From the NCBI RefSeq assembly GCF_002093975.1, contig NZ_MSZZ01000044.1, positions 1 through 64,000 of the forward strand: DNA of 64,000 nt. The letters are read 5' to 3'. Positions 23,565 through 32,292 of the stretch are shown here, one piece after another. Under the pieces are notes generated by a model that was not told where the DNA came from, did not search any database, and saw only the letters and a list, made by a program, of their open reading frames with translations. Position 1 is the stretch's first letter. Each line of letters starts with the position of its first letter. The position numbers were made by a program, and so were the translations under genes. This stretch comes from Thermoactinospora rubra (lineage in GTDB: Bacteria; Actinomycetota; Actinomycetes; Streptosporangiales; Streptosporangiaceae).

Positions 23565-25664
23565 TCACTCGTAGATCCACGGCAGGCCGGAGACGGCGGT
23601 GCTGGTCTGCCGGCGGTCGGTGGCGACGTCGACCACGGCGGGGCGGCCGCAGGCCAGCGCCCGTTCCAGGGCCGGGCGCAGCTCGGCGAGCTCCTCCACG
23701 TGCTCGCCGTGGCCGCCGAGGGCGACGGCGAGCTGGTCGTAGCGGGTGGGGTTCAGCTCCGAGCCGGTCAGCCTGCCGAAGCGGCGGCGCTGCCCGTCGC
23801 GGATCTCGCCCCATCCGGCGTCGTTGGCGACGACGACGGTGATCGGCAGGCCGTGCCGTACGGCGGTGTCGAACTCCAGCCCCGACAGGCCGAACGAGCC
23901 GTCGCCGACCAGCGCCACCACGGGCAGGCCGGGGTGGGCCAGCTTGGCCGCCATGGCGTGGGCGACGCCGACGCCGAGGTGGCCGGTGGAGCCCACCCAG
24001 CTCACGCCGCCCGGGATGTGTGCCTGGAGCAGCTGGAGGGCGAAGGCGGCGATGTAGCCGCCGTCGACGACGGTGATGGACTCCCGGGGCAGGACGTCCT
24101 GGAGCGCGGCGACGAGCTGGATGGAGTGGATGGGCCCGTGGTGGCCTGCGACGGAGGCCGACAGCTCCCGGCGGGCGTCGAGCACGGAGCGGCGGACCGC
24201 CTCCGTCCATGACGGGGCGACCCGCTTGACGCCGGTGAGCTGGGACAGCACCGCCCCGGCGTCGCCGGCCACGGCGACGTCCACGGGGCGGGTCTTGCCG
24301 ATCGCCTCGGGCCGGATGTCCACCTGGGCCACGGGGGCGTCAGGGGCGAAGAGCGGGAAGCGGCCGTTGCCGATCGTCCAGTCCAGCCGGGTGCCGACCA
24401 CGAGGAAGGCGTCGGCGAGGGCGGCGGGGGCGGGGAAGAACCCGACGGCGCACGGGTGGTCCTCCGGCAGGATCCCCCTGGCCAGGTTCCTGGTGAGGAC
24501 CGGCATGCCGGTGGCCTCGGCGAAGGCGACGAGCTCGGCCTCCGCCCGTGACCACCACACGCCGGACCCGGCGATCAGCATGGGCACCTGGGCCTCGTAC
24601 CCCACCTCCAGCCCGGGCAGCGCGTTGACCAGCCCGGGGGCGGCGTCCACGGTCACCACCCCGACCTGCCGGGTGAAGCGCGCCCAGCCGTCGGCCAGGT
24701 GGGCGGCCTGCTGCTCGTGGCGCACGTCGACGAACCTGACGCCGTGGTCGGCGCAGGCGTCGGCGATCTCGTAGTTGTGGCCGCCGACCAGGCCGAAGAC
24801 GGCGGTGACGCCGTGGGCGGCCAGCTCGCGGACCACCAGCTCGCCGCCCGTCACGCCCGCCTGGGGCCTGCCGCCGCCGGCGGCGACCCGGCCGAGGAAG
24901 GCCAGGAACTCCTCGTCGGGCACCTGGCGGCGCAGGGCGACGAGCCTGGTGCGCTCGGCCGGGCCGACCGTGGTGCGAAGCGGCGGGTCGGGGTGCGCCA
25001 CCAGGTTCACGATGGCCGTGGCGACCAGGTCGGGGTCGGCGGCGTGCTCCCATTCGGCCCGCATCCTGGCGGCGGTCTCGGCCACCACCTCCGCGTAGGG
25101 GCTGTCCTCGGGTACGGCGACCGCCGCCACGGCCTCGCGCGGCATGTCGGTCCTGAACTGGCCGCACGGCTCGACCAGGCAGACCCGCACGCCGAGGCCG
25201 GCCAGCTCCAGCCGCAGCGCCTCGGAGAACCCCTCGACGGCGTGCTTGCTCGCGTCGTAGACGCTCTGGAACGGAAAGCCGATGCGCCCGCTGTCGGAGG
25301 AGACGTTGACGATCGTCCCGCAGCCGCGTGCCACCATGTGCGGCAGCACGGCCCTGGTCACGGTCATCACCCCGAGGGCGTTGACCTCCATGAGCCAGCG
25401 GGCCTCGGCCAGATCGCAGTGCAGGAACGGCCCGCCCAGGCCGAGCCCGGCGTTGTTGACCAGGACGTCGATCCGGCCGAGCCGCGCCACGGCCTCGGCC
25501 ACGACGGACTCCACCGCGCCGGGGTCGGTGACGTCCATGGGCAGGCACTGCTCGCCCGGCGCCACGTCGGCGGCAACGACGTGGTCGCCGGCCGTACGCG
25601 CCCGGTCGGCCAGGCGGGCGCCGAACCCGCGGGCGGCGCCGGTGATGAGCCAGACCTTGGTCAC
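23565..25664 (-). CDS. SDR oxidoreductase fused in frame to a shortened TPP-dependent enzyme
   Basis: One open frame of 699 residues. Residues 1-262 are a short-chain dehydrogenase: TGAARGFG cofactor motif, NNAG, serine in NVSSDSG and YDASK catalytic Tyr/Lys. From about residue 271 comes a thiamine-diphosphate enzyme: GGELVVRELAAHGVTAVFGLVGGHN, catalytic Glu in RHEQQAAHLADG, and the GDGSFGLSG..VVAND diphosphate motif. The TPP part is only about 429 residues against about 540 expected. The PYR-domain end VPMLIAG runs straight into GVWWSRAEAELV of the middle domain, so about 110 residues seem missing. A GTG at 24854 could start the TPP part alone. The start GTG overlaps the MFS stop. Confidence 0.7.
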   Translation of the reverse strand: MTKVWLITGAARGFGARLADRARTAGDHVVAADVAPGEQCLPMDVTDPGAVESVVAEAVARLGRIDVLVNNAGLGLGGPFLHCDLAEARWLMEVNALGVMTVTRAVLPHMVARGCGTIVNVSSDSGRIGFPFQSVYDASKHAVEGFSEALRLELAGLGVRVCLVEPCGQFRTDMPREAVAAVAVPEDSPYAEVVAETAARMRAEWEHAADPDLVATAIVNLVAHPDPPLRTTVGPAERTRLVALRRQVPDEEFLAFLGRVAAGGGRPQAGVTGGELVVRELAAHGVTAVFGLVGGHNYEIADACADHGVRFVDVRHEQQAAHLADGWARFTRQVGVVTVDAAPGLVNALPGLEVGYEAQVPMLIAGSGVWWSRAEAELVAFAEATGMPVLTRNLARGILPEDHPCAVGFFPAPAALADAFLVVGTRLDWTIGNGRFPLFAPDAPVAQVDIRPEAIGKTRPVDVAVAGDAGAVLSQLTGVKRVAPSWTEAVRRSVLDARRELSASVAGHHGPIHSIQLVAALQDVLPRESITVVDGGYIAAFALQLLQAHIPGGVSWVGSTGHLGVGVAHAMAAKLAHPGLPVVALVGDGSFGLSGLEFDTAVRHGLPITVVVANDAGWGEIRDGQRRRFGRLTGSELNPTRYDQLAVALGGHGEHVEELAELRPALERALACGRPAVVDVATDRRQTSTAVSGLPWIYE

Positions 25665-26970
25665 ACGACCTCCTCGGCGGGACGAAGACGATGGACGCGC
25701 AGGGCGGCGAAGCCGAGCACGACGAAGCCGAGCACGCAGCACAGCAGCGGCACCCCGGCGAACAGGAACCTGATGCCCGCCAGGGCACCGGCGGGCTGGC
25801 CGGCGCCGGGGACGTAGCCGGTGAGCGGCAGCACCGTGGCGACCAGGAGCCCCTGGACGGCGAAGGCGGCCTTGCTCAGCATGCCGTTGAGCCCGAAGTA
25901 GGCTCCCGTCCTGCGCAGGCCGGTCCGTGCGGCGTCGTCGTCGGCGATCTCGGCGAGCAGGCAGAGCCGGGCCACCTGCATCCCCGCCAGGCCGGGGGCC
26001 AGCAGGGTGGTGCCGGCGAAGGCGGCCTCGAAGCCGGGCGCCAGCAGCAGCAGGACCACGCCGGGAACGAACACCGCGAAGGCCAGCCGGTAGGACTTGG
26101 CGGCGCCGAGCGTGCGCACGATGGCGTTCCACGCGGCATCAGCGGCACCACCAGCACGAACGGCGTGCCCAGCAGGACCGCCTCGGTCAGGCCCCGGCCG
26201 ACGGTCAGCCCGAAGAGCGTCGCGCCCTGGGCGGCGCCGAGCACGTACTTGATGTAGAAGGGCAGCAGCGCCGGCATGATCGTCCAGATCAGCCAGGTGA
26301 GCACGCTCGCGACGGCGAAGACCTGGAACGGGCGGTGGGCCAGGCACATCCGCATCGACCTCCACAGCCCGGGGGCGAGCGCCCGCTCGGCCCGCCGGGC
26401 CGGCCCCGACCCGAGCGCGGCCAGGTAGAACACGGCTGTCGCCGTGCCGAGGACCGCCCCCATGGCCGGGTATCCCAGGCTCCTGGACAGCTCCGGCGCG
26501 GCCACGAAGGCGGCGAGCAGGGCCACCCCGGCCAGGGCCTCGCGCCAGGCGGCCAGGCTCGCCCGCTCCCTCACTGCCGTGGCCAGCTCGGCGAAGTAGG
26601 CGTTGTAGGCCACCGTGACCAGGCTGAAGACGGTGTCGAAGAGCAGCAGGCTGCCCAGGAACCACAGCGGGAGGAGGCCCTGCGGCGGCACCCACAACGC
26701 GAAGAACGCCGCGCCCAGCGGGACCGCCCCGAAGAGGATGTACGGCTTGCGCCGCCCCAGCCTGCCGGTGGTGCGGTCGCTGAGGGTGCCGGCCAGCGGG
26801 TCGTTGACCGCGTTCCACACGCTGTAGGCGATCCAGGCCGTGCCGGCGAAGGCGGGCGACAGCCCGAGCTCGTCGATGTAGTAGAACTGCAGCAGCAGGC
26901 CGGCCGTCTGCTGGCACAGCGTGTTGGCGAAGTTCCCCGAGGCATACGCGATCTTGTTCGGTAATCTCAT
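25661..26970 (-). pseudogene. MFS/GPH-family sugar transporter with a frameshift
   Basis: From ATG 26970 the frame reads like a glycoside-pentoside-hexuronide symporter (PNKIAYASGNFANTL, the DPLAGTLSDRTTGRLGRRKP cytoplasmic loop) to GTPFVLVVPLM near 26140. The homologous sequence then continues in another frame (AAWNAIVRTLGAAKSYRLAFAVF) to the stop at 25661. One missing G in the run around 26135-26139 explains this: ATG-GCC-GCG-TGG would restore the frame. Combined length is about 436 residues, normal for the family. A sequencing error is the main alternative. Confidence 0.8.
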
Positions 26971-26979
26971 GCCGGCGCC

Positions 26980-26999
26980 TCTATCGAACGACCGTTAGA
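26980..26999. promoter_or_regulatory. TetR-type operator, copy 1
   Basis: TCTATCGAACGACCGTTAGA, an imperfect palindrome (TCTA...TAGA with internal CG steps), lies 10 bp before the MFS start codon. The identical 20-mer in reverse orientation is found at 29145-29164. An exact 20-bp repeat upstream of two operons beside a TetR gene is strong evidence for a shared operator. Confidence 0.75.
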
Positions 27000-27055
27000 G
27001 CGAGTGTGACGCAGCCCCGGCCGCCTGACCAGCCCTGGCGGCCGGGGCCTGGCGG

Positions 27056-29023
27056 TCACCGACCCGAGGGGGCCTTGCACGGCGCGCCGCCGCAGGTGTC
27101 GATCACCTCGCCGGTCGCGAAGAAGTGCGCGAGCTGCGCGCGGGCCTCGGGCGAGCCGCCGGTGTCGCCGTGCGGGTCGTGGCCTTCACGGGGCGGCGTG
27201 TTGGTGAGCGGCGGGGGCGGGCTGCCGCTGTCCCACATGACCAGCGCCGACCCGGCGTGGGGAGAGGACGGGACGGCCGGGATGCCCCAGAACGGCGTGA
27301 CGTCCGGGCTGCGGCCCGGCTCCAGCGCGGGCTGCCTGACGCGGGCGCCCATGGTCCGGGCCAGCACCTCGGTGGCCACGTTGGCCACCTGGTGGTCGCC
27401 GAACGCCTCGTGGATCAGCACCCGCTTGGCGGGCGTGCCCGGCAGCGGGTCGGAGGCCAGGTGCGCCGCGTAGCCGTTGCCCTCGCCGCGGTCCCACAGC
27501 ATCTGGATCAGCCCGAAGACCAGCTGCTGGTCGAGCTTGTCGGGATAGGTGGCATCCAGCAGCGGCTGGAACTGGTCGAAGTCGACGCTGCGGTTGAGGA
27601 GCGTGCTGTAGTTGATCGCGGGGACGATCAACGCGGAGCGGGTGAAGTCCTGCGCGACGCCGGTCAGCGCGGCCCCGAGGATGCCGCCCTGGCTGGCCCC
27701 GGCGTACACCAGGCCGTTCGGGTCGAACCTGCCGCGGAACGCGGCGTGCGAGGCCAGGCCGTCCGGATGCTTGAGCGCCCGCCCCAGGAACAGGAAGTTC
27801 AAAAAGCCCTGCTGGGTCCGGTCGGGGATGGTCTTGAAGCGGCTGAAGTCGCCGAAGACGGTGACGACGTTCGGCACGTCGGCCGAGGACATGCCGATCC
27901 AGTCGGTCGCGCACAGCATGATGTTGTGCTCGAAGCTCGCCTGCTTCAGGTCGCCGGCGTCGATCTGGTCGGCGGTGCCGAGCAGGCCGTGCCCGAACAG
28001 CGCCGGGCGGGCGGGAGCCGTACCACGTGGCAGGTTGCAGACGAAGCCGGCCGTCTGGGTGTTGCCGCCGGCCTGTGCGGGCAGGCCGTTCGAGCCGTAG
28101 GAGAAGGACGATCCGGGCGGCCCGCCGGGCTGGTCGAGGTAGCTCGGCAGCGTGACGGTGCCGCGGACCTTCCGGGCGATCCGCGCGTCCTGCTCGGGCG
28201 TGTAGTCGGTCACCTGGGTGACGGTGAAGGCGGGCGCGGCGGCGCCGAGCTTGGCGAAGGCGTCGTCGCGGATGTGGAGCATGCGCGAGGTCAGGCCCCG
28301 GGTGCTGGCGACCGTGAAGTCCCAGGCGAGGTAGACGCCCTCGGTCGACACGCCGAGACGCTGGAGTTCGGAGACGGTACGGCGCAGCCGGTCGGACCGC
28401 TCGCGGTCGGGGCTGTACCAGGGCTCGCCGTCGAGCAGGTCGGCGGTCTTGGCGCCGGGCGGGATCACGGCGCCGGAAGCGGTGCGGAGGTTGCGCAGGA
28501 GCACCAGGTAGCGGTGGCCTTCGGCGAAGTTGCGGGCGGGCCGCACGATCAGCGCCCTGCGGCTGTCGGGAGCGTTGGCGTCGAGCTCGGCCCAGTACGG
28601 GTGGCGCTCGCCGGTCGCGGCGTCGACGATGACGATCGGCGCGTCGGGGGCGAGCGAGCGCGCCATGTCGGTGATCGGGGCGGCGCCGGTGGCTCGCAGG
28701 TCGATGCCGGGGACCCGGGCGAGGACGGCCTGGCCGGGCGAGAAGCCGTCGTTCTTGTTCCACTCGGCCGGGTCGATCGGGATCAGGCCGACGCTGCGCG
28801 GGGTGGCGAGGATCGACAGGTCGACGCGGCGGCCGGTCGGGCTGCCGGCATCGGCGCGGGTGAACCAGTCGTTGGGGAACGGCAGCAGGCAGGCCGCCGG
28901 GTCGACGGGGTCGCAGATGTGGTTGGCCGGGATCGCCGCCGCGGGGGCGGCGTGGAGTAACCCGGAGCCGAGGACGAGCGCTGCTGCCGTGGCGACGGTC
29001 AGCAGGCGGGATCGAAGGCGCAT
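27056..29023 (-). CDS. Secreted alpha/beta-hydrolase-like protein
   Basis: A 655-residue protein with an N-terminal signal peptide (MRLRSRLLTVATAAALVLGSGLLHAAPAAA). HICDPVDPAACLLPFPNDWFTRAD follows, the usual opening of a family of large secreted bacterial hydrolases. The nucleophile elbow GASQGG near residue 455 and a late HE/DHQ segment (IHEAFGDHQV) suggest a Ser-His-Asp esterase or lipase fold. The C-terminal ETCGGAPC-like pair of cysteines may form a disulfide. The start at 29023 has GGAAAGG upstream. A copy of the TetR operator lies 122 bp upstream. The substrate is unknown. Confidence 0.7.
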   Translation of the reverse strand: MRLRSRLLTVATAAALVLGSGLLHAAPAAAIPANHICDPVDPAACLLPFPNDWFTRADAGSPTGRRVDLSILATPRSVGLIPIDPAEWNKNDGFSPGQAVLARVPGIDLRATGAAPITDMARSLAPDAPIVIVDAATGERHPYWAELDANAPDSRRALIVRPARNFAEGHRYLVLLRNLRTASGAVIPPGAKTADLLDGEPWYSPDRERSDRLRRTVSELQRLGVSTEGVYLAWDFTVASTRGLTSRMLHIRDDAFAKLGAAAPAFTVTQVTDYTPEQDARIARKVRGTVTLPSYLDQPGGPPGSSFSYGSNGLPAQAGGNTQTAGFVCNLPRGTAPARPALFGHGLLGTADQIDAGDLKQASFEHNIMLCATDWIGMSSADVPNVVTVFGDFSRFKTIPDRTQQGFLNFLFLGRALKHPDGLASHAAFRGRFDPNGLVYAGASQGGILGAALTGVAQDFTRSALIVPAINYSTLLNRSVDFDQFQPLLDATYPDKLDQQLVFGLIQMLWDRGEGNGYAAHLASDPLPGTPAKRVLIHEAFGDHQVANVATEVLARTMGARVRQPALEPGRSPDVTPFWGIPAVPSSPHAGSALVMWDSGSPPPPLTNTPPREGHDPHGDTGGSPEARAQLAHFFATGEVIDTCGGAPCKAPSGR

Positions 29024-29144
29024 GGTGGACCTTTCCGGTGGAGGGCGCCTCGATAGCACGCCCTCCCACCAGGCCGGTCAAGTCGCGAAAAGTCGCCAGA
29101 AATCTGGTCTAGGCAGGGCCTTGGCCGTGCGCCACACTGGAGTG

Positions 29145-29164
29145 TCTAACGGTCGTTCGATAGA
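29145..29164. promoter_or_regulatory. TetR-type operator, copy 2
   Basis: TCTAACGGTCGTTCGATAGA is the exact reverse complement of the element at 26980-26999. It lies in the gap between the deacetylase-like gene and the secreted hydrolase, in the promoter position of the latter. Confidence 0.75.
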
Positions 29165-29188
29165 CCTCGGTGAGGCGCCAGGGTCCCG

Positions 29189-29869
29189 TCAGGCGATGCG
29201 CTGGATCATCGTGTTGCTGATCTGGTAGCGGTAGCCCGCTTCGCGGACCGCCGCGTCCTGCTCCGGGTTCATCCCGTACGGCGCGCCGTACAGCCACACG
29301 AACCCGGGGGCCTCGCGGCCGGTGACCCGCTCGACGGCCCGGCGCGGCTCGAAGATCTCCCGTTCGACGTCCTCGCGGGTGACCACCTTCGAGATCTGCT
29401 CGTGCGAGCCGGTGTGCGGGATCACCACGTGCCGCTCCGCGATCCGGGCCACGTCGTCCCAGCTCATGGCGAGCCGCTCGGCGGCGAGCTCCTCCTCGAC
29501 CAGGTCGATGTGGTGCGCCTCGGCGAAGGCCCGCTGGTCGGGCACCGGGCAGTCGACGAACCGGGTGATGATCGGGAACCAGGCCACGATGCCGAGCTCG
29601 TCACAGATGGGCGCGGCGACGGTGGCGTTGTTGAGGTAACCCTCGTAGAAGACCGGGATGAAGCCCGGCCGGTCCAGGTGCCACTCGCCGGTGGCGTAGA
29701 ACCGGTCCAGGTCCTCCAGGGTGACGCAGGCGAAGGCGGCGGCGTACGCGGCGAGCTCCGCGCGGAGCTGGTCCGCCGTGGACTGCGGCGTGTTGTGGTA
29801 GTTGACCACGCGAAGGTACCGGCCCTCGCGCAGCGCGGCCCGGTGCTGGGCGAACCCGTACCCGCTCAC
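29189..29869 (-). CDS. Polysaccharide-deacetylase-like protein with an altered active site
   Basis: A 226-residue NodB-like fold. The metal-binding pair of motif 2 is present (IPHTGSHEQI), and LYGAPYG matches motif 3. Motif 1, normally TFDDG, reads VFYEGYLNNATVAAP, so the catalytic Asp and metal Asp are Tyr and Glu. Activity may be changed or lost. The GTG start overlaps the stop of the 97-residue gene. It ends the coupled sugar-catabolism operon. A role on an N-acetylated sugar is possible given the upstream AgaS-like protein, but this is inference. Confidence 0.65.
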   Translation of the reverse strand: MSGYGFAQHRAALREGRYLRVVNYHNTPQSTADQLRAELAAYAAAFACVTLEDLDRFYATGEWHLDRPGFIPVFYEGYLNNATVAAPICDELGIVAWFPIITRFVDCPVPDQRAFAEAHHIDLVEEELAAERLAMSWDDVARIAERHVVIPHTGSHEQISKVVTREDVEREIFEPRRAVERVTGREAPGFVWLYGAPYGMNPEQDAAVREAGYRYQISNTMIQRIA

Positions 29870-30159
29870 GCCTTGCTCCCCTCGTCGAAGTGCGCCCGCG
29901 CCAGCACGGTGAGCACCGAGGCCAGCGCCTTCAGATCGTCGTCGGCCGCGCCGGGGCGCAGCCGCTCGCCGTAGTGGCCGAGCAGGCGGGCCAGCTCGGG
30001 CCCCTCGGCGAGCGCGGAGGCGTCCCGTACCGGCGGCAGCCCGCCGGTCAGGTCCTCCAGCGCCAGGACCATCGGGATGCCCTCGCGCTCCAGCGCCCGC
30101 TGCTCGCAGTCGGCCAGCACCGTCTCGGGATCGGGGTGGGGAACGTATCCCAGGCTCAT
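29866..30159 (-). CDS. 97-residue protein of unknown function
   Basis: Small acidic protein starting MSLGYVPHPDPETVLADCEQRALEREGIP, with no membrane segment and no family I recognise. It overlaps the aldolase stop (ATGA) and the deacetylase-like start (GTGA), so it is translated as part of the operon and may be a partner of the deacetylase-like protein. Confidence 0.65.
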   Translation of the reverse strand: MSLGYVPHPDPETVLADCEQRALEREGIPMVLALEDLTGGLPPVRDASALAEGPELARLLGHYGERLRPGAADDDLKALASVLTVLARAHFDEGSKA

Positions 30160-31025
30160 CTGTCCTCTCCTTCGTCCACCGGGTCTTCGTCCACCGGGTC
30201 GATGACCCGCAGCAGGTGCGCGACCTGCTCGGCCACCGCCTCGCGCGCCGCGCCCAGATAGCCGCGCGGGTCCACCTTCCGCGGCCGGGCCGCCAGATGC
30301 TCGCGGACGGCCGCGGTGAACACCTTGTTCAGCTGCGTGGAAACGTTGATTTTCGTCATGCCGTGCCGTACGGCCTCGGCGAGGCCCTCGTCCGGCACGC
30401 CGGAGGAGCCGTGCAGCACCAGCGGCACCGGCACGGCGTCGTGCAACCGTGCGATCAGCCCGAAGTCCAGGGCGGCGTCGCGGGTGAGCATCGCGTGCGA
30501 GCTCCCGACCGCGACGGCGAGCGCGTCCACGCCGGTGGCCGCGACGTACTCGGCGGCCTCCCCCGGATCGGTGCGCGCTCCGGGCGCGTGCACGCCGTCC
30601 TTCCCTCCAATCTCTCCCAGCTCCGCCTCGACGAGGACGCCCCGCGCGTGTGCCGCCGCGACGACCCCGGCGGTGGCGGCGACGTTCTCCTCGTACGGCA
30701 GCGCGGAGGCGTCGAACATCACCGAGCCGAAGCCCAGCTCGACCGCCTCGTCCACCAGCGTGGTCCGGGTGGCGTGGTCGAGGTGGACGGCCACCGGCAC
30801 CGCCGCCTCGCGGGCCACCGCCAGCAGCGCGGCGCCGATCGGCGCGAGCGAGCCGTGGTAGGCGACGGTGTTCTCGCTGAGCTGGAGGATCACCGGACGG
30901 CCCGCCCGCCGTGCGCCCTCGACGATGCCCTGGGCGTGCTCGATCTGGATGACGTTGAAGGCCCCCGCTCCCCTCCCGCTGCCGCGGGCTTCGGCGAGGA
31001 TCTCGGCGGTGGATGTCAGCGGCAC
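30156..31025 (-). CDS. Class II ketose-bisphosphate aldolase (GatY/AgaY type)
   Basis: A 289-residue zinc aldolase splitting tagatose- or fructose-1,6-bisphosphate. Zinc ligands appear in AVHLDHATR and later in LHGSSGVPDEGL. TKINVSTQLNKVF is the usual C-terminal barrel segment, and EAELGEIGGKDG matches the family. The GTG at 31025 overlaps the PfkB kinase by 10 bp and has GAGAGGAAG upstream. The C-terminus carries a duplicated DPVDE (15-bp tandem repeat at 30171-30200). The adjacent kinase and SIS protein favour the tagatose branch. Confidence 0.88.
   Translation of the reverse strand: MPLTSTAEILAEARGSGRGAGAFNVIQIEHAQGIVEGARRAGRPVILQLSENTVAYHGSLAPIGAALLAVAREAAVPVAVHLDHATRTTLVDEAVELGFGSVMFDASALPYEENVAATAGVVAAAHARGVLVEAELGEIGGKDGVHAPGARTDPGEAAEYVAATGVDALAVAVGSSHAMLTRDAALDFGLIARLHDAVPVPLVLHGSSGVPDEGLAEAVRHGMTKINVSTQLNKVFTAAVREHLAARPRKVDPRGYLGAAREAVAEQVAHLLRVIDPVDEDPVDEGEDR
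30171..30200. repeat. 15-bp tandem repeat in the aldolase 3' end
   Basis: TTCGTCCACCGGGTC occurs twice head to tail and encodes DPVDE-DPVDE at the aldolase C-terminus, outside the catalytic barrel. Confidence 0.9.
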
Positions 31026-31951
31026 TGCGGGGCTTCCTCTCCCGCCCTTAGGGAGACACGTCCGAGGTTGTCGTGATAGGCGGCGAGCTCGACCTGGCCG
31101 GCCAGCGGAGCCGTGGCGGCCGCCGCCGACAGTGCGGCCGCGTGGGCGAGCGTGCGGGGCCAATCCCAGCCCTCGGCCAGCCCGACGGCGAGCGCGGCGA
31201 CGGCCGCGTCCCCCGCCCCGGTGGGATTGCCGCCCACGACCCGCGGCGGAACGGCCCGCCAGGATCCGTCGGGGGTGTCGGCGTACAGCCCCCGGGGCCC
31301 GTCCGACACGACGACCGCGTGGGCGCCGTCGCGGCGCAGCAGGCGGGCGCCCGCCTCCAGGCCCGGCAGGCCGGTGGCCCCGGCCAGCTCGGCGGCGTTG
31401 GGCTTGACGACCCGCGGCCCGGCGGGCACGGCCTGGCGCAGCGCCACCCCGTCGGCGTCCAGGACGACCGGCACGCCGTGCCGCTCCGCCTGCCGTACCA
31501 GCATGGCGTAGGCGTCGTCGGGCAGGCCGCGGGGCAGGCTGCCCGACAGCACCAGCACCGACGCCCCGGGGAGCCGGGACTCCACCCGGTCTCGCAGCGC
31601 CGTCCACTCCGACTCCGTGATCACCGGCCCCGGCTCGTTCAGCAGCGTCACGGTTCCCGCCGCCGGATCGACCACGGCGACCGTGCGCCGGGTCTCGCCG
31701 CGGGTCGCGACGAGGTCGTGCGCGATGCCGCGGGCGTCGAGGCCGGCCCGCAGCGCGTCGCCGTCCCGGCCGCCCGCGAAGCCCAACGCCGTCGCGGGGA
31801 CGCCCAGGGCGTGCAGCACGCGGGCGACGTTGATGCCCTTGCCGCCGGCGCGGGCGTCCGTCCCGGCCACCCGGTTGACCGCGTCCACGGTCAGGCCGGC
31901 GACCCGGTAGGTGACGTCGAGCGCGGGATTGGGGGTGACCGTGAGGATCAC
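31016..31951 (-). CDS. PfkB sugar-phosphate kinase (1-PFK / tagatose-6-P kinase type)
   Basis: A 311-residue kinase beginning ILTVTPNPALDVTY, the classic start of FruK/LacC proteins. It has the GGKGINVARVLHALG substrate motif and the ATP/catalytic signature GNPTGAGDAAVAAL. It would phosphorylate tagatose-6-phosphate or fructose-1-phosphate to the bisphosphate used by the aldolase encoded directly after it. The GTG start overlaps the tautomerase-like stop (GTGA). Confidence 0.88.
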   Translation of the reverse strand: MILTVTPNPALDVTYRVAGLTVDAVNRVAGTDARAGGKGINVARVLHALGVPATALGFAGGRDGDALRAGLDARGIAHDLVATRGETRRTVAVVDPAAGTVTLLNEPGPVITESEWTALRDRVESRLPGASVLVLSGSLPRGLPDDAYAMLVRQAERHGVPVVLDADGVALRQAVPAGPRVVKPNAAELAGATGLPGLEAGARLLRRDGAHAVVVSDGPRGLYADTPDGSWRAVPPRVVGGNPTGAGDAAVAALAVGLAEGWDWPRTLAHAAALSAAAATAPLAGQVELAAYHDNLGRVSLRAGEEAPQCR

Positions 31952-32292
31952 GTCAGCGCTCCCGCGCCGGTGGCGGCCGTGCCCGGGTCCGGCCAGGAGA
32001 CGAACACCAGGTCCGGGTCAAGTCCGAGGCCGGCGGCGAGCAGCGCCCCCACCCGGGTCACGGCCTCGCGCATGGCCGCGGGATCGCGGAGCCTGCCGCG
32101 GACGACGGCGACCGCCCCGAGATCGACCGGCCGGTCCCCGCGCGCCGCATCCTCCGCGGCCAGGGCGGCACGCTGGACGACGACCGCGCCGTCCGGCAGG
32201 CCGAGCGCCCCGGCGACCTCGGCCGCCAGCCGCGCCGCCAGCTCGGCGGAGACCGGCGCGGCGGAGGTGATCTGGACGAACGGCACGGTCAC
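31948..32292 (-). CDS. Tautomerase-like small protein
   Basis: A protein of 112-114 residues. GTG at 32292 forms a GTGA overlap with the SIS gene. A second GTG at 32286 would give M-P-F-V-Q-I-T, leaving Pro as the mature N-terminal residue as in 4-oxalocrotonate tautomerase/MIF enzymes. VPFVQITSAAPVSAELAARLAAEVAGALG and the later LGLDPDLVFVSWPD fit that fold in pattern only. It might isomerise a sugar or keto intermediate of the pathway. The family call is tentative. Confidence 0.5.
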   Translation of the reverse strand: MTVPFVQITSAAPVSAELAARLAAEVAGALGLPDGAVVVQRAALAAEDAARGDRPVDLGAVAVVRGRLRDPAAMREAVTRVGALLAAGLGLDPDLVFVSWPDPGTAATGAGALT

